NCBI GenBank assembly: GCA_964457585.1
Contig: CAYWFU010000117.1
Span: 1 to 5,904 of the forward strand
Direction of reading: 5' to 3'
DNA length: 5,904 nt
Source of the DNA: CAYWFU01 sp964457585
GTDB lineage: Bacteria; JACRDZ01
Made by a program: the position numbers and the translations under genes. This document shows positions 1-5,511 of the stretch, one piece after another. Position 1 is the stretch's first letter. Every line of letters begins with the position of its first letter. The notes under the pieces are model-generated. The model was not told the origin of the DNA, searched no databases, and was given only the letters and a program-made list of their open reading frames with translations.

Positions 1-25
1 CTCACAGGTTTCTAAAATCTGTGAG
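1..25 (-). terminator. hairpin downstream of the transposase fragment, possible terminator
   Basis: CTCACAG (1-7) pairs perfectly with CTGTGAG (19-25) across an 11-nt loop; G26 suggests the stem continues by one pair outside the window. It lies about 10 nt past the stop codon of the minus-strand transposase fragment, so it could end that transcript, but any T-tract would lie beyond position 1 and cannot be seen. CCTCACAGG-type hairpins are, from memory, a common intergenic element in Bacteroidota genomes; it may belong to the neighbour on the left rather than to the IS. Confidence 0.45.
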
Positions 26-34
26 GTCTTAAAA

Positions 35-412
35 TTAAATTGTCGCAACACTAGATACCATTTTTGCAAACTTTGGTGTTGAACCTACAATTATTCTGGC
101 ATCATTTTCTAATGGACAAAAAGTTGCACCACCTTGACTATTTTGATATACATGCCTTAATATGGTCGTTTCTCCATATGGCGTTTGATATATTTTTGAT
201 ACCTTACCCTTACTGGTAAATCTTACATTGCCAACATCAATTGGAGAACCATCGGTATCAAATTCAGATAAACAATCTTGTGTAGCAATAAGCCCTGCTT
301 GGTTTAATGCTTTTTGTATATTCTCCTCGTTTGTTAGCATTGATTTTGTTATTGGTATTTCTACTTGAATAACTATTGAATCTGAATTCTTTGTAATTAT
401 TTTTGCATCCAT
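35..412 (-). pseudogene. ISKra4-family transposase, N-terminal fragment
   Basis: The 125-residue product reads like the N-terminal region of ISKra4-family transposases: an opening MDAKIITK, a middle FDTDGSPI, then YQTPYGETTILRHVYQ, GGATFCPLENDARII and STPKFAKMVSS. Full-length members, as I remember them, are several hundred residues long and carry the catalytic domain after this part, so at least two thirds is missing. The match fades after MVSS (about position 52); the last residues VATI and the stop look like foreign sequence picked up at a breakpoint. The ATG at 410-412 is supported by a good promoter just upstream. The fragment lacks any catalytic region and should be inactive as a transposase. 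The family call rests on remembered motifs; alternatively it is a stand-alone small protein of that family's N-terminal domain. Confidence 0.7.
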
Positions 413-431
413 TTTAAATTAATTTAGGACG

Positions 432-461
432 CAAAGATATAAATATTACATTAAATTACAA
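432..461 (-). promoter_or_regulatory. Bacteroidota-type promoter for the transposase fragment
   Basis: Read on the minus strand, a TATCTTTG box (439 to 432) fits the Bacteroidota -7 consensus TAnnTTTG, and TTG (461 to 459) lies exactly 19 bp upstream, the usual spacing of the -33 element. The box ends 19 bp before the ATG at 412, leaving a short leader. This is the best-formed promoter in the window and points away from the methyltransferase remnant. Confidence 0.6.
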
Positions 462-478
462 GCACACCCAAAAAATTA

Positions 479-1378
479 GTTGCCTTTAATCCTAAATTAA
501 TTGACAGTAAAGATATTCCAGAATTTCCTTATCGTGAAAATTGGTTTACGAAAGAGATTTTACTTGAATTAGCATTTATAAAAAAGACCATTCTGAATTC
601 TACTAATGACGATAATATAAAAGATTTATGCTTAATATCAATGTCGTCAGTTATTCGGGCTGTTTCCAATGCGGACGATAACTGCACAAGGACTGTAGTA
701 AGGAAAAAACTAAACAAAGAAATATACCCTTCTTTTGCACTTACTAAATTTGCAGAAAATTTAATTATAAATGCATACAGAATTAGCGATTTTACAAATC
801 GTTATAATAGCAATTCTTTTTTAGAAATACCTGATGGCAACGATGCAAGATTTTTTACATATCCTGATAATCACTTTGATCTTGCTATAACATCACCACC
901 TTATGCAAATGCAGTAGATTACCCAAGAACACATCAATTAGAAATGTACTGGCTCGGATTAGCTACTGGTTCATTAAGTAAGCTAAAAGAGATTCATATA
1001 GGGACAGAAGTAGTCAGAGCTAACGAATATAAAAGACTTCATAAAATTGGAGAAGTTTCTACTGATAAGAAAATTGAAGCAATTTATAAATTAGATCAGA
1101 GAAGAGCTTACATCGCATATAAATATCTTTACGATATGACCTTAAACATGAAAGAAGTTTATCGGTCATTAAAACCAAATGGAAGATATGTAATTGTTGT
1201 CGGAAATAATAGGATTAAAGGTGAATTATTTGAAAGTTGGAAATACTTAATGAATCTTTCTGAAAGCATCGGTTATAAAGTAGAAAATTATTTTGGTTCA
1301 GAAATTATCAAACATTTTATAAAAGTTCCAAGAGAGGAACGAATAAACACAGATTGGATTGTTGTATTAAAAAAATAA
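479..1378 (+). pseudogene. DNA methyltransferase (SPPY type), 5'-truncated
   Basis: The product carries TSPPY (residues 84-88 if counted from the ATG at 641), preceded by FDLAI, followed by NAVDYPR and YWLG, and later LKPNGRYVIVVGNN. This is the catalytic motif IV and flanking region of N4-cytosine/N6-adenine DNA methyltransferases. The SAM-binding FxGxG motif I, which should precede it in this arrangement, is absent. The frame stays open upstream of 641 with protein-like sequence (AFNPKLIDS..., IPEFPYRENWF) back to about 479, but has no ATG, GTG or TTG start there and hits a stop at 452-454. The gene has therefore lost its 5' half next to the IS fragment. Translation from ATG 641 would give 245 residues, probably without methylation activity alone. 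A split enzyme with the other half encoded elsewhere is possible but unlikely. The next gene starts one base after its stop. Confidence 0.75.
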
Positions 1379-1379
1379 A

Positions 1380-1874
1380 ATGCCAAACACTGAAGAAATA
1401 GGCAATCAAGCGTCAATAGACGGATTTGCACATGAGCACATTGTAGTAGGTATTCTAATGAAGCGTTATCAAAATGTTTCATTGGTTGATTTGCCTTTAT
1501 CTCCTTATGACATTATAATAGTTCGTAAACTTGAAAATGGGAAAGAAGATATTATCAGGGCGCAAGTAAAAACAGCAAGAACAAGCGTAAGCTTTACAGG
1601 CGGAACAAGGGGAGGTGTTGACAGAGAATATAAATCTGATGTGAAAACTTATACACAATCACCAGACACTTCTGATGTAATAATTGGTTTTAGACCTAAT
1701 ACTGACGGCACATTTGATATGTATTTTGTTCCTACCCTTCTAATTGAATATTTTGGCACAAAAAGTAAAGGACTCGGGACAATTGAATTTTTCAAAAATA
1801 ATTACGACATCCTTGAGAATTGCAAAAATAAAAATTATTGTATTCGAATTGCAAGAGAAAACGGAATAATATAA
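1380..1874 (+). CDS. putative PD-(D/E)XK-type restriction endonuclease
   Basis: This 164-residue protein begins one base after the methyltransferase stop (TAA, A, ATG), so the two were one transcription unit. Visible motifs fit a PD-(D/E)XK nuclease core: E19 in a helix-like stretch, SPYD with D44, a strand IIIVR, then IIRAQVKTAR with Q62 and K64, giving a D-x17-QxK arrangement. Glutamine in place of the usual acidic residue occurs in some members of this fold. The second half is rich in aromatic and charged residues (FRPNTDGTFDMYFVP) with no motif I recognise. No signal peptide or membrane segment is apparent. With the methyltransferase next to it, the likely role is the cleaving half of a restriction-modification system. 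The frame is intact although the methyltransferase is broken. The nuclease assignment comes from motif and context, not a family match; recognition site unknown. Confidence 0.55.
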   Translation: MPNTEEIGNQASIDGFAHEHIVVGILMKRYQNVSLVDLPLSPYDIIIVRKLENGKEDIIRAQVKTARTSVSFTGGTRGGVDREYKSDVKTYTQSPDTSDVIIGFRPNTDGTFDMYFVPTLLIEYFGTKSKGLGTIEFFKNNYDILENCKNKNYCIRIARENGII

Positions 1875-1917
1875 CTACGGCTGGTAACAGCGGGTTGTAA
1901 CAGTAAGAACAAAACAA

Positions 1918-2009
1918 AACACAAAATAACATAAAACATACTAATAATCAATACTTTATGCTAATTATTTTTTGTTAATAACTTTCCCTTTTTTTTGTTA
2001 TTTTGTGTT
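1918..2009. repeat. 13-bp inverted repeat upstream of the integrase
   Basis: AACACAAAATAAC (1918-1930) is the exact reverse complement of GTTATTTTGTGTT (1997-2009), 66 bp apart. An 8-mer GTTTTATG follows the right arm directly (2010-2017) and appears in the opposite orientation at the left arm (1930-1937). Such spaced, repeated sites are what arm-type binding sites of a tyrosine recombinase or its excisionase look like, but AT-rich DNA makes chance matches easier. Confidence 0.4.
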
Positions 2010-2019
2010 GTTTTATGCT

Positions 2020-2027
2020 TATCTTTG
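2020..2027 (+). promoter_or_regulatory. -7 box of the integrase promoter
   Basis: TATCTTTG matches the Bacteroidota -7 consensus TAnnTTTG and lies 33 bp before the integrase ATG. No -33 TTTG lies at the usual 19 bp; the nearest, at 1994-1997, would give a 22-bp spacer, so the promoter may be weak or need an activator. The box overlaps the left arm of the inverted repeat at 2025-2060, so a protein bound there would block it. Confidence 0.5.
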
Positions 2028-2060
2028 TTGCTGGAATGTTAAACAAAACCCCAGCAACAA
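2025..2060 (+). promoter_or_regulatory. 10-bp inverted repeat abutting the integrase start codon
   Basis: TTGTTGCTGG (2025-2034) pairs perfectly with CCAGCAACAA (2051-2060) across 16 bp. The right arm ends at the base before the ATG, and the left arm overlaps the -7 box. It could be an operator or core-type recombinase site. As an RNA hairpin it would hide the start codon region, but transcription from the -7 box would begin within or after the left arm, so an RNA role needs an upstream promoter. Confidence 0.45.
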
Positions 2061-3137
2061 ATGAGCGTACAAATCCGTTACCGCCAGACCAGCAAGGGAT
2101 ATTCCGCATACCTTGATGTTTACCACAAGGGAAAACGCAGCTATGAATATCCCGAAATAGTTGTATCAAAGGACTATTCGAACTTACAAAATTTTCTCAA
2201 AGAGGATAAGGAGAAGATGGAGTTCGTTGAAAAACTCCGGGACAAAATTTCCCTTCTTATCAAAGAGGGGAAATACGGCTTTATGCCGTCATCGCTCCGT
2301 AATGCTGATTTTGTCGCATACTTTGAAAAAATTGCAAATGAAAAAGGACATCCCAGTTATCTTAATGCGTTGAATAAATTAAAACTATTTTCGGATAAGG
2401 GCAGGATACCTTTTTCAGAGTTAAACGAAAATACCGTCAGAGATTTTATCCGTTATCTTGCAACCGATGGCGGACTTTCCGAAAACACCGCACACCATTA
2501 CCTAAAAATTCTGAATGTAGTAATTAACCGGGCAATACAGGAGCGCATCATTACAGAGAACCCGATACATTTTGTCCCGAAGGAACTGAAACCGAAATTA
2601 CAACAGCCACAGAGAGAATTTTTGACTATTGAGGAACTCCGGGCTTTAAAAAGCATTCCGTTTCACATTCCAAATTCCCAAATTCCGTTGGCGTTCTTGT
2701 TTGGGTGCTACTCAGGACTGCGGATTTCAGATATAAAAAAGTTGAAACATTCCGAAATAGTGGATGGACAAATACAATTCCGTCAAAAGAAAAGCAAACA
2801 GGATTTTCAGTATTTGCCTCTGAATGAAACCGCAAAAGAAATTATTAAAAATCTTCCTCCACCGCAGCACAGCGACCTTGTATTTTGGAATTTGCCCGGT
2901 TCAAACAGTTATTCCGGTTACCAGTTGCGTATATGGGCAGCACGAGCAGGAATAAAAAAGAAAACCACCTGGCACACGGCACGGCATAGTTTTGCGGTTA
3001 ATTTTCTTACTTATGGGGGCGATATTTATTCGCTCAAAGAATTGCTCGGACACCACAGCGTTACCATTACAGAAGTGTACGGAAAAATCGTGAACATAAA
3101 AAAACAGGAACTGATAAATAATATTCCGAAATTATGA
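2061..3137 (+). CDS. tyrosine-type site-specific integrase
   Basis: This 358-residue protein has the usual three-part layout. An N-terminal arm-binding-like region (about 1-75) starts with a short beta-rich stretch, a SAM-like core-binding domain follows (about 80-172; NENTVRDFIRYL, SENTAHHYLKILN), and the catalytic domain covers about 185-345. The catalytic set is visible: R221 in SGLRISDI, a lysine around 243-246 in RQKKSKQ, H305 and R308 in WHTARHSFA, H331 in LGHH, and the nucleophile Y340 in TEVYGKI. Length and motifs fit Bacteroidota element integrases. The start at 2061 is the first ATG and gives the usual N-terminus. It should cut and rejoin DNA at the element's att site, most likely in the gene-free stretch just upstream. 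The next gene overlaps its stop by four bases. The gene looks complete and functional. Confidence 0.93.
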   Translation: MSVQIRYRQTSKGYSAYLDVYHKGKRSYEYPEIVVSKDYSNLQNFLKEDKEKMEFVEKLRDKISLLIKEGKYGFMPSSLRNADFVAYFEKIANEKGHPSYLNALNKLKLFSDKGRIPFSELNENTVRDFIRYLATDGGLSENTAHHYLKILNVVINRAIQERIITENPIHFVPKELKPKLQQPQREFLTIEELRALKSIPFHIPNSQIPLAFLFGCYSGLRISDIKKLKHSEIVDGQIQFRQKKSKQDFQYLPLNETAKEIIKNLPPPQHSDLVFWNLPGSNSYSGYQLRIWAARAGIKKKTTWHTARHSFAVNFLTYGGDIYSLKELLGHHSVTITEVYGKIVNIKKQELINNIPKL

Positions 3138-3844
3138 AAAGGCGATTACCAAGAAAACGGTTAAAGCAAATGAAGGAGTCAGAAAAAATATCTATCGTGG
3201 CAAAATTTCTTAATTCAAAGAAGGATGATGGCTACACTTATTGCAATGAAATCATAGCAGCAAGTGAACAAAAAATTACTGAAAACGACCTTACAAGAAT
3301 ACTTCCCCTTTTACAGCAAGTGGGAAGTATAGAGCGCGAGTATGCAGGAGAGATTGAAGACGCATTTAATGTACCAAATCTTAGTCCCAAATTGATATTG
3401 GTGATAGGATACAGATTGACATCGTTGGGAAAATTAAGAATGGAAGGGGTATTAGAAGCGCCAACGGGCAATCCTGCACCTTTGCAAAATGATAAAAAAA
3501 CAGAAATAGGACAAAGCAAAATAAAACAGCTTACCATTCGTGAAATTGCATTGAGACAATTTTTCATTTACAAATACGAAAAAGGAAAAGAAATAGTAAA
3601 AGGGAATGCAAAAGAATTTTTTGAAGGCACTACACATGAAACTACTGGGAGATTGATAAAATGGTTTAATGAATATAAAAAGGACACGAACAGATTAGGA
3701 TTTAATTCTAATAGCGGGCGTACAGATACAAAGCAACTTAATGGACAAATAGGACGCTACAAAAACATTCTTCCCACGCTAATAAATTTCTCCACTGCCT
3801 ATTCAAAAGCAAAGAAGGAATTAGAAGAATTAGAAGCAAAATAA
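3134..3844 (+). CDS. unknown protein overlapping the integrase gene
   Basis: I do not recognise this 236-residue protein. Its ATG shares four bases (ATGA) with the integrase stop, which implies translational coupling; an internal ATG at 3170 (M13) is an alternative that would drop the very basic leader MKRRLPRKRLKQ. Residues 1-65 are charged and helical. The middle (about 70-105) is a mixed stretch, followed by a linker (PTGNPAPLQNDKKTEIGQSK). The C-terminal part from LTIREIALRQFFIY to ILPTLINF (about 130-220) resembles, by my reading, helical domains found at the C-termini of hypothetical proteins in Bacteroidota mobile elements. The protein ends in a lysine/glutamate-rich coiled tail (AKKELEELEAK). 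There are no membrane segments and no catalytic motif. Position and coupling suggest an integrase accessory or element regulator; this is inference only. Confidence 0.8.
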   Translation: MKRRLPRKRLKQMKESEKISIVAKFLNSKKDDGYTYCNEIIAASEQKITENDLTRILPLLQQVGSIEREYAGEIEDAFNVPNLSPKLILVIGYRLTSLGKLRMEGVLEAPTGNPAPLQNDKKTEIGQSKIKQLTIREIALRQFFIYKYEKGKEIVKGNAKEFFEGTTHETTGRLIKWFNEYKKDTNRLGFNSNSGRTDTKQLNGQIGRYKNILPTLINFSTAYSKAKKELEELEAK

Positions 3845-3850
3845 TTTTCT

Positions 3851-3870
3851 GAACCGGTTTAAACCGGTTC
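3851..3870. promoter_or_regulatory. 20-bp perfect palindrome, candidate operator
   Basis: The 20 bases are a perfect palindrome made of two half-sites, GAACCGGTTT and AAACCGGTTC. Each contains AACCGGTT (3852-3859 and 3862-3869), itself a palindrome, with centres exactly 10 bp apart, one helical turn. That places two identical dyads on the same face of DNA, as expected for two protein dimers. It lies 43 bp before the HTH gene's ATG and close to where its -33 element would be. No T-run follows, so it is not a standard terminator. Confidence 0.5.
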
Positions 3871-3887
3871 ACACTACTACCTCTCCT

Positions 3888-3916
3888 CATATTTGCATTT
3901 TCAAAAAGCAAATATG
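3888..3916 (+). promoter_or_regulatory. 9-bp inverted repeat ending in the HTH start codon
   Basis: CATATTTGC (3888-3896) pairs perfectly with GCAAATATG (3908-3916) across 11 bases, and the right arm includes the ATG. In mRNA this hairpin would sequester the start codon; in DNA it could be an operator. CATATTTG (3888-3895) is one base off the TAnnTTTG -7 consensus, so the same stretch may hold a weak promoter that starts leaderless or nearly leaderless transcripts. Confidence 0.4.
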
Positions 3917-4240
3917 AATAATCCATTTCAGATATTACAGGAGCAACTCAATCGGATTGAAAACCGACTTGGAGATATAGATACGGTGCTGCACCGTACT
4001 ATTACCGCGCCTTTAGTTCAACCCGACATCCTTAACATCCGTGAGGCAGCGGAACTACTCGGTTACGAGGTAAGTTCATGCTACGGGCTTGTGCATCGTA
4101 GAGCCATCCCGCACAGTAAGCGGGGCAAAAAATTATTCTTCTCTCGTAAGAAATTACTGGAATGGGTTTCTGATGCGCAAAGGGGGACACTGGTTGAGCA
4201 GGAACAAAAAGCGAATGATTATTTGGTGAAGAAAAAGTAA
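3914..4240 (+). CDS. excisionase-type helix-turn-helix protein (HTH_17-like)
   Basis: The protein is 108 residues from the ATG at 3914; an upstream TTG at 3893 is in frame, but the ATG is preferred because it opens on the coiled-coil region. Residues 4-26 (FQILQEQLNRIENRLGDIDTVL) form a short coiled coil, as for a dimer. Residues 38-86 are a winged MerR-like HTH of the excisionase/HTH_17 type: ILNIREAAELLGY as the first helices, SSCYGLVHRRAIPHSKRGKKLFF as the recognition and wing part, and SRKKLLEWV as the last helix. A charged tail follows. Proteins of this type in integrative elements act as recombination directionality factors or as repressors. The palindrome at 3851 and the hairpin at 3888 suggest that this gene is itself tightly controlled, perhaps by its own product. 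Confidence 0.85.
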   Translation: MNNPFQILQEQLNRIENRLGDIDTVLHRTITAPLVQPDILNIREAAELLGYEVSSCYGLVHRRAIPHSKRGKKLFFSRKKLLEWVSDAQRGTLVEQEQKANDYLVKKK

Positions 4241-4300
4241 AAAACTGCTCGTGTTTCTCTTGTAAGATAACACTAACAGGTTTTATAAAAAATTATATAC

Positions 4301-5449
4301 GTGGGCAAAGATAAAAATAATATTCCTAATCCAAATTTTGAGTTTGAAAAAGACGGTATCACTATTGAGGATATTAAGGGAGAAGCGGAAAAACAGACAA
4401 AGCAGGACAATGCAGCACCCGAAAATATCGGATTGTTTCATTTACGAACCGCAAACCAAGTTATGAAAGAAGCAAGCGAAAAACCCATTCCGAAAATGCT
4501 TTTTGATGAACTTTGGTTGGAAGGTGAACTGTGTGTGTTATTTGCGGATACGGGAGTAGGAAAAACATCTTTGGCGGTTCAGATTGGCGACAGCATCAGC
4601 AGAGGCAAACCGATACAATGTTTCAATCAGGAAGGTATACTGATACACAGTTTTAAATTAGAAGCCCCACCGCAACAGGTAATTTACTTTGATTTTGAAC
4701 TTTCAGACAAGCAGTTTGAAAGGCGTTACACAAATAATTTCCTGAACCCTTATACATTCAGCGACAATTTCATCAGGGTTGATTTCTCTGATGCAGAAAT
4801 ACCAGAGGGAGATGATTACAATAAATTTCTATATGATTGTTTTGAGCAAGTCGCCCAGATTTATCCGAGCAAAATTTTCATCGTTGACAACTTAACCAAA
4901 CTCCGAACCCTTGACACTGATAAAGCAAGAGAAGCAAAGCCACTGATGGATTTTCTGGATAAATTAAAAAAACAATATGGAGTTTCAATACTTGCACTGG
5001 AACACACACGCAAGCGGGATGAGAGCAGAGAAATATCCCTGAATGATTTGCAGGGCAGTGCAATGAAAAGCAGATTTATTGACGCTGCATTTGCCATTGG
5101 CAGAAGCAGCCAAGACGCAAAGATTAGATTTATTAAACAGATGAAAGAGCGGTCATCAGAAAAAAAATACGGCAGCGAAAATGTTATCGTATGCAAAATA
5201 GATAAGCCCAGTAATTTTTTGCAATATGAATTTTTGAATTATGGGAATGAAAGAGAACATTTAAGAATTGAAAGCGATGACAAAAGAAACGAACTTGAAA
5301 GCAAGGTTGCAGAAATTCTTACAAGTAACCCAGCCGAAAAAGCATATAGCATCGCCAAACAACTATGCACCGAAGAAAACAAGTTTGAAAGTTTTAGAAT
5401 AAAAATTGACCGAATTATAAAAAAGATTTCAAAGCGTAACAGTTCGTAA
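4301..5449 (+). CDS. RepA-like RecA-fold ATPase (AAA_25 type)
   Basis: A 382-residue protein, started at GTG 4301 because no ATG precedes the first in-frame methionine at residue 55 and the N-terminal 50 residues look protein-like (hydrophilic, variable). The RecA-like core has Walker A ADTGVGKT (82-89, alanine in the first glycine position, K88), a strand with an acidic residue YFDFE (E133, candidate catalytic base), Walker B IFIVDN (D196) and a LALEHTRK segment (H235), the layout of RepA-type hexameric helicases. Residues 330-376 form a small helical, winged-helix-like domain, possibly for DNA binding. Likely role: origin opening or helicase activity for replication of the element after excision, together with the zinc-ribbon protein downstream. 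The last five codons lie inside the heptamer array, so coding and cis-acting sequence overlap. No separate promoter is apparent in the 60-bp gap, so it probably shares the HTH transcript. Confidence 0.85.
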   Translation: MGKDKNNIPNPNFEFEKDGITIEDIKGEAEKQTKQDNAAPENIGLFHLRTANQVMKEASEKPIPKMLFDELWLEGELCVLFADTGVGKTSLAVQIGDSISRGKPIQCFNQEGILIHSFKLEAPPQQVIYFDFELSDKQFERRYTNNFLNPYTFSDNFIRVDFSDAEIPEGDDYNKFLYDCFEQVAQIYPSKIFIVDNLTKLRTLDTDKAREAKPLMDFLDKLKKQYGVSILALEHTRKRDESREISLNDLQGSAMKSRFIDAAFAIGRSSQDAKIRFIKQMKERSSEKKYGSENVIVCKIDKPSNFLQYEFLNYGNEREHLRIESDDKRNELESKVAEILTSNPAEKAYSIAKQLCTEENKFESFRIKIDRIIKKISKRNSS

Positions 5450-5489
5450 CATCCGTAACAACTGTTACGAACTGTTACGAACTGTTACG
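5435..5489. repeat. symmetrical heptamer array, candidate origin iterons
   Basis: Three CGTAACA copies (5435-5441, 5445-5451, 5454-5460) are followed by three inverted copies TGTTACG (5463-5469, 5473-5479, 5483-5489), arranged about a centre near 5461. The spacing is 10 or 9 bp on the left and exactly 10 on the right, one helical turn. The right half is three tandem ACTGTTACG units, and 5435-5451 pairs with 5473-5489 over 17 perfect base pairs. The array covers the end of the ATPase gene and the gap before the next gene. Iteron origins and autoregulated operators look like this; a long hairpin acting on the transcript is the alternative. Confidence 0.6.
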
Positions 5490-5511
5490 CCAGCTACGGA
5501 ATGATTTGACA

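Larger units (their letters stand above)
1875..2060 (+). other. gene-free junction, candidate attachment and control region
   Basis: There is no gene between the nuclease-like gene and the integrase. The first 30 bases (ACTACGGCTGGTAACAGCGG..., two GTAACAG copies at 1884-1890 and 1897-1903) differ in composition from the very AT-rich remainder. The remainder holds an inverted repeat (1918-1930 with 1997-2009), a direct repeat TTTATGCT(A/T)AT (1955-1965 and 2012-2022) and the integrase promoter and leader. Tyrosine-recombinase elements usually keep their att core and arm sites next to the integrase gene, so the element end probably lies here. The exact crossover cannot be set without the other end or an empty site. 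Confidence 0.4.

Noticed and set aside
641..643. ATG 641 as the true start of a complete methyltransferase
   Set aside because: Protein-like sequence in the same frame continues upstream to about 479, and the expected SAM-binding motif is missing, so this is an internal methionine.
3238..3567. 109-codon minus-strand frame inside the unknown gene
   Set aside because: It lies wholly opposite a better-supported plus-strand gene and its product is low-quality (cysteine- and serine-rich, no motif).
3851..3870. Palindrome as a transcription terminator
   Set aside because: It is followed by ACACTACTACC, without a T-run on either side.
3893..3913. TTG start adding seven residues to the HTH protein
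   Set aside because: An ATG at 3914 gives a normal coiled-coil N-terminus; the extension falls in the hairpin and -7-like box.
4241..4300. Separate promoter or terminator between the HTH and ATPase genes
   Set aside because: No TAnnTTTG box and no stable hairpin is visible in these 60 bases, so joint transcription is simpler.
4861..5196. 111-codon minus-strand frame inside the ATPase gene
   Set aside because: It is antisense to the conserved Walker B and following region; hydrophobic, serine/leucine-rich translation typical of a shadow frame.
5461..5490. Tandem 10-bp units as a CRISPR array
   Set aside because: The units are contiguous with no spacers, too short, and part of an inverted arrangement.
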